DNA from: Mycobacterium ahvazicum
GTDB lineage: Bacteria > Actinomycetota > Actinomycetes > Mycobacteriales > Mycobacteriaceae
Length of the DNA: 64,000 nt
NCBI RefSeq assembly: GCF_900176255.2
Contig: NZ_FXEG02000005.1
Coordinates: forward strand, 434,001-498,000
Direction: 5' to 3'
Positions 58,530 to 64,000 of the stretch are shown here, piece after piece. Under the pieces are notes generated by a model. It saw only the letters and a program-made list of their open reading frames with translations, made no database searches and was not told the DNA's origin. The position numbers were made by a program, and so were the translations under genes. Position 1 is the stretch's first letter. Each line of letters begins with the position of its first letter.

Positions 58530-59735
58530 TCAGGTAACCGCGCCGGCGGTTTTGAGTTCGATGATGCGGTCCCAGTCGAGTCCCAATTCCTGCAGTATTT
58601 CGTCGGTTTGCTCGGCGAATCCGGGGGCGGGCCCGGTATGCGGTGCGGTGAGATCGAACTGGACCGGGTTGGCGACCAATTCGAGTTCGCCTGCCCGGAC
58701 AACATATTCGTTGGCCCGGATCTGGGTGTCATCGACTGCCTGCAGCGTGTCTTGCACCGGCGCCCATGGCCCGGCCAACGTGGCAAAGCGTTCGCTCCAC
58801 TCGGCAAGCGTGCGGGTCGCGATCACCTTGGTCAAGATCTCCACTGCTTCTGCCGTATTCGCGGTGATCTGCTCGATGGTGGCAAACCTTGGATCATCGG
58901 CCAGCTCAGGCAGGTCAACATGCCGGCACACATCGGCCCAGAATTTCGTCGGCTGCATCATCACGAAAGAGATGTAGCGGCCATCCGATGTCGTGTACAG
59001 GCCCACCAACGGGTTGTTGGGTGCGCCGTGCACACCGGGCGGCGGCGCTTCCAGTCGTTGGTTCAAGTGCTTGGTCAACGCGACGGTGTGACCCATCGAC
59101 CACAGCCCGCTGCCCAGCAGCGACACGTCGACGACGGACGGTTCGCCGGTGCGCTCGCGCTTGAGCAATGCGGCCGCAATGCCTCCGGCGAGGTTCGTCC
59201 CAGAGATTGTGTCGCCGTAGGCGGGTCCCGGCGGCGCGATCATGCCGGGCATCCCCGTCGGGGTGATGGTGGCTGCCGTTCCGGCCCGGCACCAGAAGGC
59301 GGTCATGTCGTAGCCGCCCTTGGTCGCCTCTTCACCGCGTGGTCCGAGCGCGCTGCCGCGCGCGTAGATGATCGACGGGTTCACGGCGCGGATGTCGTCG
59401 ACGTCGATGCCGAACTTCTGCCGGGCACCGGGCAGGAAGCTCGTCAAGAACACGTCCGAGCGGCGGGCCAATTCGTAGAGGACTTCCTTGCCCTCGGGCA
59501 CCGACATGTCGAGTCCGATGCTGCGCTTGCCGCGGTTCGCGTGCTCGATGTTGGGATTCGGATCGCCTTCGACCCGCAGCATGCCGGTCTGCCGAAGTCC
59601 GCGCTGCGGATCGCCCGTCACCGCGTGCTCGACCTTGACTACGTCCGCGCCCCATTCGGCCAGCACCGCACCCGCCGACGGGACGAACCCGTACATCGCG
59701 ACTTCGAGAACCCGAATGCCTTCTAACGGCCTCAT
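58530..59735 (-). CDS. CaiB/BaiF family CoA transferase
   Basis: 401 residues from ATG 59735. Family III CoA transferase: RPLEGIRVLEVAMYGFVPSAG at the start. The catalytic Asp is in PAYGDTISGTNLAGGIAAALL, matching Asp169 of formyl-CoA transferase. The Mcr-type His/Asp/Glu set is not present, so transferase rather than racemase activity is favoured. It would load CoA onto a carboxylate from another acyl-CoA. Overlaps the upstream 61-residue gene (ATGA). Confidence 0.9.
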   Translation of the reverse strand: MRPLEGIRVLEVAMYGFVPSAGAVLAEWGADVVKVEHAVTGDPQRGLRQTGMLRVEGDPNPNIEHANRGKRSIGLDMSVPEGKEVLYELARRSDVFLTSFLPGARQKFGIDVDDIRAVNPSIIYARGSALGPRGEEATKGGYDMTAFWCRAGTAATITPTGMPGMIAPPGPAYGDTISGTNLAGGIAAALLKRERTGEPSVVDVSLLGSGLWSMGHTVALTKHLNQRLEAPPPGVHGAPNNPLVGLYTTSDGRYISFVMMQPTKFWADVCRHVDLPELADDPRFATIEQITANTAEAVEILTKVIATRTLAEWSERFATLAGPWAPVQDTLQAVDDTQIRANEYVVRAGELELVANPVQFDLTAPHTGPAPGFAEQTDEILQELGLDWDRIIELKTAGAVT

Positions 59736-59917
59736 CGATCGCCTCCCAGCACAGCACCGGCGAAGGTCTTGCGTTCCAAGAACTCTTCGGGCCCGGCCGC
59801 AGTGATCGAGGCGAATGCCTGGTCGCCCGCGACGGGCCGGCCATCGATCAACAGTCGGCGGGATACCTCTGAGCTTGTCGTATCCACGACGTCCGACACT
59901 GTGACCTGCACTGGCAT
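59732..59917 (-). CDS. 61-residue protein coupled to CoA transferase, ALDH N-terminus-like
   Basis: ATG 59917 has an excellent GAGGAG 6 bp upstream, and its stop overlaps the CoA-transferase start, so it is translated. The middle, RRLLIDGRPVAGDQAFASI, resembles the first strand pair of aldehyde dehydrogenases (LIDGxxV.G...). Nothing else of that enzyme is present. Either a separate small partner protein or a remnant whose coupling was kept. Confidence 0.6.
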   Translation of the reverse strand: MPVQVTVSDVVDTTSSEVSRRLLIDGRPVAGDQAFASITAAGPEEFLERKTFAGAVLGGDR

Positions 59918-59951
59918 TCGGCTCCTCTGTGGTGGCCATCACGAAAATTTC

Positions 59952-59992
59952 ATTCTCGTCTCGGGCGAATCTTACATTCGAGTCTCGAGAAT
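59952..59992. promoter_or_regulatory. ATTCTCG/CGAGAAT repeats before CoA-transferase operon
   Basis: ATTCTCG (59952-59958) with CGAAT (59966-59970), then ATTCGAG-TCT-CGAGAAT (59976-59992). These are imperfect inverted repeats of the same half-site found at 39037-39051 and 39581-39599. They lie 35-75 bp upstream of ATG 59917, in the gap shared with the divergent SDR operon. Confidence 0.5.
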
Positions 59993-60156
59993 TCAAGAAA
60001 GTCATAGGAATGGGACAAGGTCACTGACCAGCGCTGCAAGGCAGCGAGGGGAAGCGCATAACCAGCCTCAGCCCAGGCTGTGGCAGGTTTCCCCGGCGTG
60101 TTGCACGCCAGTTCTCTACGAGAGTAGGGTTCTCATAATTGCGAAGGAGATTCTTT

Positions 60157-60198
60157 GTGACTGAGATGGCCGCATTGAGCCCAGGGGCCGGCGCGTGA
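60157..60198 (+). CDS. 13-codon leader ORF coupled to the SDR gene
   Basis: GTG 60157 with AAGGAG 9 bp upstream, the best ribosome site in the region. It runs 13 codons (VTEMAALSPGAGA) and its TGA overlaps the SDR GTG at 60195 (GTGA). The SDR itself has no good site of its own. It looks like a leader that delivers ribosomes to the SDR start by coupling. Confidence 0.5.
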   Translation: MTEMAALSPGAGA

Positions 60199-60896
60199 AG
60201 ACCGCAGTGGTCACCGGTGGCGGATCCGGGATCGGGCTGGCGGTGGCTCATCAGCTGCGTGCCGACGGTCTAGACGTCGCAACCATCGATCTGAAGCCGT
60301 CGGACGCCGAGCTGTCGTTCACCGCCGACGTGACCGATCGATCCCAGGTGGATGCCGCACTGGCGGCGATCCGCGCGCAATTGGGCCCGGTCGCCGTTCT
60401 GGTCAACGCCGCGGGGCTGGATGGTTTCAAGCGCTTCAGCAACATCACGTTCGAGGACTGGCAACGCGTGGTCGACGTGAATCTGCACGGGGTCTTCCAC
60501 ATGACTCAGGCGGTGCTGCCCGACATGGTCGAGGCGGGTTGGGGACGGATCGTCAACATCTCGTCGTCGAGTACACATTCCGGCGCTCCTTACATGTCGC
60601 ACTATGTCGCGGCCAAGTCGGCGGTCAACGGGCTCACCAAGTCGCTGGCTCTCGAGTACGGCCCCAGCGGAATCACGGTCAACGCGGTGCCGCCCGGCTT
60701 CATCGACACCCCGATGCTGCGCAGCGCCGAGCAACGCGGCTACCTCGGGGACATCGACGAAACCATCGCCCGGACCCCGGTGCGCCGGATCGGCAAGCCC
60801 GAAGACATCGCGGCCGCCTGCGCGTTCCTGATATCCGAGGAAGCCGGCTACATCACCGGTCAGATACTGGGCGTCAACGGTGGTCGAAACACCTGA
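60195..60896 (+). CDS. Short-chain dehydrogenase/reductase
   Basis: 233 residues. Cofactor motif VVTGGGSGIGLAVA, NAAG (VLVNAAGLDGF), catalytic Ser in ISSSSTHSG, and Tyr/Lys in YVAAKSAVNG; all intact. IDLKP after the second strand favours NAD(H). Operon with ferredoxin and P450 suggests oxidation of the alcohol the P450 makes, or of a hydroxyacyl intermediate. Confidence 0.92.
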   Translation: MKTAVVTGGGSGIGLAVAHQLRADGLDVATIDLKPSDAELSFTADVTDRSQVDAALAAIRAQLGPVAVLVNAAGLDGFKRFSNITFEDWQRVVDVNLHGVFHMTQAVLPDMVEAGWGRIVNISSSSTHSGAPYMSHYVAAKSAVNGLTKSLALEYGPSGITVNAVPPGFIDTPMLRSAEQRGYLGDIDETIARTPVRRIGKPEDIAAACAFLISEEAGYITGQILGVNGGRNT

Positions 60897-60957
60897 GTCA
60901 CGTCGTCATCCGGACTACCGTAACGCCAGCCCCATCGCAGCCCCAGGAGGAGACATC

Positions 60958-61158
60958 GTGAAGGTCTGGGTTGATTCACAACGCTGCCAGGGTCACACCC
61001 TGTGCGCGATGATTGCGCCGGATTCATTCGTGCTCAGCGACATTGACGGCAGTTCATCGGCGGTCAACGACGTGGTGCCCCCCGACCAGGAGGACCTGGT
61101 GCGCGAGGCGGCGCACTCGTGCCCGGAGCAGGCGATCATGATCACGGACGAAACCTAA
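60958..61158 (+). CDS. P450-type [3Fe-4S] ferredoxin
   Basis: 66 residues from GTG 60958 with AGGAGGAGA upstream. Cluster ligands are Cys10 and Cys16 in CQGHTLC plus the Cys of SCPEQAI near residue 55. His13 replaces the fourth Cys, as in mycobacterial P450 ferredoxins. It is the electron donor for the P450 15 bp downstream. Confidence 0.93.
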   Translation: MKVWVDSQRCQGHTLCAMIAPDSFVLSDIDGSSSAVNDVVPPDQEDLVREAAHSCPEQAIMITDET

Positions 61159-61172
61159 AGGGAGACAGCATC

Positions 61173-62537
61173 TTGAGCGTCGACGATGTCGAGAGCGACG
61201 GCGAACAGAACAAGCCGACGTACCACTTTGACCGAAACGCCCCGGAGTACCGGTCACAGTTCAAACAGATCACCGAGGAGATGCACGCCAAGTGCCCGAT
61301 GGCGTGGACGGAGACCTACGGAGGGCACTGGGTCGCGGCCGGCAGCCACGAAGTCTTCGAACTCGCCCGTTGCCCAGCGGTCTCCAACGACCACGACATC
61401 CATAACGAACGCCGGGGCTACAAGGGCATCTCCATCCCGACGGCGAGCCGTGTTGCCGCGGTGCGCGGGGGCATTCTCGAGATGGACGAGCCCGACCACC
61501 GTACGTACCGCAACGTATTGAACCCCTACCTGTCGCCGGCCGCGGTCAAGCGCTGGGAACCCTTCATCCACGACATCACTCGCGCGTGCCTCGACGAGAA
61601 AATCGAAACGGGCAGCATCGATTTCGTCGACGACCTGGCGAACGTCGTGCCTGCCGTGCTGACGTTGGCGATGCTGGGCATTCCGCTGAAGAAGTGGAAC
61701 CTGTACAGCGAGCCGGTGCACGCGGCGGTCTACACCCCGGAACACTCCCCCGACATCGAGAAGGTCACCGCGATGCACCGGGAAATGGGACTCGACATGG
61801 TCAACAGCATGCTCGAGATCCGCGAAAATCCGCGGCCCGGCATCGTCAACGGGCTGCTGCAGTTGCGGATCGACGGTGAGCCCGCCCCGGATCTCGAGAT
61901 CCTCGGCAATCTCGGCCTGGTCATCGGTGGGGGCTTCGACACCACGACGGCGCTGACCGCCCACACGCTGGAATGGCTTTCGGAGAACCCCGCCGAGCGC
62001 GAGCGGCTGTCCAAGAACCGTGACGCCCTCCTGGACTCCGCAACCGAGGAGTTTCTGCGCTACTTCACCCCGGCCGCCGGTGACGGCAGGACCTTCGCCG
62101 ACGACGTCGAACTTGACGGCAATCATTTCAAAGAGGGTGAACGGCTATGGATTTCGTGGGCCATGGCCAATCGCGACCCCGCACTGTTCGCCGACCCCGA
62201 CGAGATCGTCCTTGACCGTAAAGGCAATCGACACTTCAGTTTTGGCCTCGGTTTGCACCGATGCAAAGGGTCCAACGTGGCGCGTACGGTATTCAAGTCC
62301 ATGCTGACGGCGGTTCTCGACCGGATGCCCGACTATCGATGCGATCCCGAAGGCACCGTGCACTACGAGACCATCGGCGTGATCCAGGGCATGCGGAAGC
62401 TTCCGGCGACCTTTACCCCAGGCTCCAAGATCGGCGCAGGCCTGGACGAAACGCTGGAAAAGCTGCAGCGCATCTGCGACGAGCAACAACTGGCGCTGCC
62501 GGTCACCGAGCGTACGGACGTTGCCGTCATCGACTAG
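61173..62537 (+). CDS. Cytochrome P450 with adjacent ferredoxin
   Basis: 454 residues from TTG 61173, with GGGAGA upstream. Heme loop HFSFGLGLHRCKGSNVAR, ExxR in EEFLRYF, I-helix LVIGGGFDTTTALTAH, where the acid-alcohol pair DT is kept although the usual AG is GG. A C-terminal extension of ~45 residues follows the normal end. With SDR and ferredoxin genes it makes a complete hydroxylation and oxidation unit; the substrate is probably a lipid or terpenoid-like acid. Confidence 0.93.
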   Translation: MSVDDVESDGEQNKPTYHFDRNAPEYRSQFKQITEEMHAKCPMAWTETYGGHWVAAGSHEVFELARCPAVSNDHDIHNERRGYKGISIPTASRVAAVRGGILEMDEPDHRTYRNVLNPYLSPAAVKRWEPFIHDITRACLDEKIETGSIDFVDDLANVVPAVLTLAMLGIPLKKWNLYSEPVHAAVYTPEHSPDIEKVTAMHREMGLDMVNSMLEIRENPRPGIVNGLLQLRIDGEPAPDLEILGNLGLVIGGGFDTTTALTAHTLEWLSENPAERERLSKNRDALLDSATEEFLRYFTPAAGDGRTFADDVELDGNHFKEGERLWISWAMANRDPALFADPDEIVLDRKGNRHFSFGLGLHRCKGSNVARTVFKSMLTAVLDRMPDYRCDPEGTVHYETIGVIQGMRKLPATFTPGSKIGAGLDETLEKLQRICDEQQLALPVTERTDVAVID

Positions 62538-62650
62538 CAGACCTGGGCGCACCCGCCGTTGACTGCCGCGGTTTTTCCGAGTAGGCCTTTTCAGCATGAC
62601 CGCGCCTTATATTTGAGGCCAGTGCGTGTGCACAGATGGGAGACCCTCCG

Positions 62651-63079
62651 GTGAAGACTTTCGCAGCGAGCCTTGCGCTCGCCACGGCCGCACTGACCGT
62701 CACGCCGGCCGCCCACGCGGACATGATCATTGGCAACTACCGAGTGGACACACCCCGGGAAACCGGTCACCTCTGGGTCTGGGCCCTCGCGACATGCACT
62801 CCTAAAGCGCCGGGATGTCTGACCATTCAGGCGGTTCCGCAACCCAACGGGCAAGCGGCACCGTGGAAGTCAGACGCTCACCTGTCCAACGGCCGCTACA
62901 CCATGACCGTTGACGTGCCCGACGGTGTTCGCTGCGTGGTGCAGTTCTTCCCGTCGCATGACGTTTACTCATGGGACGCGGTGACGCTTACGGGTGAGGT
63001 CGTCTCCACATTCAACACGGGCTGTAACGGCGCGCCCGGGGGCAGCAACCCCTATCCGTTCACGCTCGTGCGATGGTAG
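62651..63079 (+). CDS. Secreted protein of unknown function
   Basis: 142 residues from GTG 62651 (ATG 62636 also in frame). Signal peptide TFAASLALATAALTVTPAAHA, cut before DMIIGN. The mature domain has four Cys (TCTPKAPGC, VRCVVQ, TGCNGA) and short beta-like segments ending PFTLVRW. Similar exported proteins occur beside mce and mam genes in mycobacteria. Function unknown. Confidence 0.75.
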   Translation: MKTFAASLALATAALTVTPAAHADMIIGNYRVDTPRETGHLWVWALATCTPKAPGCLTIQAVPQPNGQAAPWKSDAHLSNGRYTMTVDVPDGVRCVVQFFPSHDVYSWDAVTLTGEVVSTFNTGCNGAPGGSNPYPFTLVRW

Positions 63080-63114
63080 CCGCGTGAGACGTTCATCAAC
63101 CGGGAGCAAGCACT

Positions 63115-64000
63115 TTGGCTGAGGCGAAGAAACCGCCGCAAGACGCCACATCGAAAGCCGACACCATGGCGTTGATCGCGGAAGCGGAGGCCGAAGCCGC
63201 CGAAGCCGAAGCGCTGGCCGCCGCGGCGCGTGCCCGCGCCCGGGCCGCCCGGCTCCGCCGCGAATTGCGGGACGTCGAGGCCGGGACCGCCGAAACCGCC
63301 GAAGAAGCCGCGGACGCCGACGAGGACGCGGCCGACTCTGACGAGGCGAAGGTCGAGGACGCCGACGCCGACACCGTCACCGTCACCGAGACCGACGAAT
63401 CTGACACCGCCGTAACCGGCGCCGACGAAGCGCAGACCGACAAGGAGGAAGCCGACTCCGACGACATCGAATCCGGCGACTCGGACGTAACCGACGCGAC
63501 GGAGACCGAGCAAGAAGCCTCCGACGAAACGCCCGGAGACGCGGAGTCCGAGTTCGAGTCGGCCGACTCCCGGCGGCGCCTGCGGTGGCTATCGCTGTCG
63601 GTGGCGTGGAAAGCGGCCGTCATTCTGCTCATCTGCGTTTTCGTCGGGGCGAGCGGATACATGGTGTGGCAGCATCATGAAAGCACCGAGCGCAACCAGC
63701 GCATCGCGAACTTCGTTGCCGGGGCCAGACAAGGTGTCGTCAACATGACTTCCCTGGACTTCAATCGGGCCAAGGAAGACGTCCAGCGGGTGATCGACAG
63801 CTCGACCGGTCAGTTCAGGGACGATTTCCAGCAGCGCTCAAAAGATTTCACGACCGTCGTTGAGCAGTCCAAAGTGGTCACTCAAGGAACCGTGAATGCG
63901 GCGGCCGTCCAATCCATCGACGGGAATTCCGCGTTGGTACTCGTCGCCGCGACATCGCGGATCACCAACGCCGCGGGCGCCAAAGACGAACCACGAAGGT
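63115..64000 (+). CDS. Mce-associated membrane protein, runs off the window
   Basis: Open from TTG 63115 to the end without a stop (~295 codons); another start further on is possible. A very long acidic N-terminal part, first Ala/Glu-rich (EAEAEAAEAEALAAAARARA) then Asp/Glu/Thr-rich, reaches residue ~155. A membrane helix (AAVILLICVFVGASGYMVW) follows, then the Mam outer domain with ARQGVVNMTSLDFNRAKEDV. That domain and the YMVWQH junction match the protein at 46741-47484, so the two are paralogues. Confidence 0.8.
   Translation, partial: MAEAKKPPQDATSKADTMALIAEAEAEAAEAEALAAAARARARAARLRRELRDVEAGTAETAEEAADADEDAADSDEAKVEDADADTVTVTETDESDTAVTGADEAQTDKEEADSDDIESGDSDVTDATETEQEASDETPGDAESEFESADSRRRLRWLSLSVAWKAAVILLICVFVGASGYMVWQHHESTERNQRIANFVAGARQGVVNMTSLDFNRAKEDVQRVIDSSTGQFRDDFQQRSKDFTTVVEQSKVVTQGTVNAAAVQSIDGNSALVLVAATSRITNAAGAKDEPRR

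Noticed and set aside
62636..62650. ATG 62636 as the start of the secreted protein
   Set aside because: It would place GGGAGA inside the coding region; the GTG at 62651 follows that site and directly begins the signal peptide.
63096..63662. Ser/Ala-rich 188-residue minus-strand frame near the right end
   Set aside because: Complement of the acidic Asp/Glu-rich region of the Mce-associated protein; composition is a mirror artefact.

Overview
The window is GC-rich mycobacterial chromosome. Recognisable markers are EsxA/EsxB proteins nearly like ESAT-6/CFP-10, an RpfA with a c-di-AMP-type riboswitch leader, a yrbE-mce operon, Mce-associated membrane proteins and F420-type oxidoreductases. Gene content is not that of M. 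tuberculosis (MTB), so this is most likely a non-tuberculous Mycobacterium. The species cannot be named from this sequence alone. No rRNA, tRNA, CRISPR array, insertion sequence or PE/PPE gene was seen.

Layout. (1) 1-819: end of an MFS-like transporter and a DUF2771-type exported protein, matching MTB Rv0876c-Rv0875c. (2) 837-12207: an accessory block where MTB has Rv0874c/fadE10/PE_PGRS15. It holds a TetR regulator divergent from a formylglycine sulfatase, a truncated winged-helix/hydrolase gene, an ESX-1 substrate island (4978-11023), and a hydroquinone reductase of the GST-Xi type. The island encodes esxB-esxA, two EspA/EspE-like plus EspC/EspF-like pairs, an EspD homologue, one further YxxxD protein and a small secreted protein. 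It contains no secretion machinery, so its products must use an ESX system elsewhere. Three transcription units in it carry the same upstream signature: three TGGAG-type words spaced exactly 11 bp apart. (3) 12245-21761: a block syntenic with MTB Rv0871-Rv0861c: cspB, Rv0870c, moaA2-moaD2, rpfA, moaC2-mog-moaE2, Rv0863, and the XPB helicase with its partner. (4) 21780-26374: an insertion relative to MTB with an FAD monooxygenase bracketed by two 65-bp structured repeats, an Ltp-type thiolase with its DUF35 partner, an ABM protein and a luciferase-like oxidoreductase. (5) 26632-35724: syntenic with Rv0860-Rv0853c (fadB, fadA, dapC, three SRPBCC proteins, far/mcr, kdc).

(6) 35753-46135: accessory lipid and CoA metabolism. 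It has an amidohydrolase-fadD-hypothetical operon, a LpqH-type lipoprotein, an enoyl-CoA hydratase, a TetR regulator and a P450. It also has a four-gene membrane cluster with heme-copper-oxidase subunit III-like and IV-like proteins plus two multi-pass paralogues, divergent from another TetR gene. (7) 46138-58256: two Mce-associated genes and secreted proteins converging on a complete yrbEAB-mceABCDEF lipid-import operon. (8) 58530-62537: a CoA transferase with a tiny upstream partner, divergent from an SDR-ferredoxin-P450 operon, probably a catabolic module for a lipid or sterol-like substrate. (9) 62651-end: a secreted protein and a third Mce-associated protein that runs off the window.

The right half reads as lipid uptake (Mce), activation (FadD, CoA transferases), oxidation (P450/ferredoxin, SDR, hydratase, FadA/FadB, Ltp thiolase) and local TetR control with visible palindromic operators. 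The left half reads as ESX-1 substrate export plus conserved cofactor, resuscitation and DNA-repair genes.
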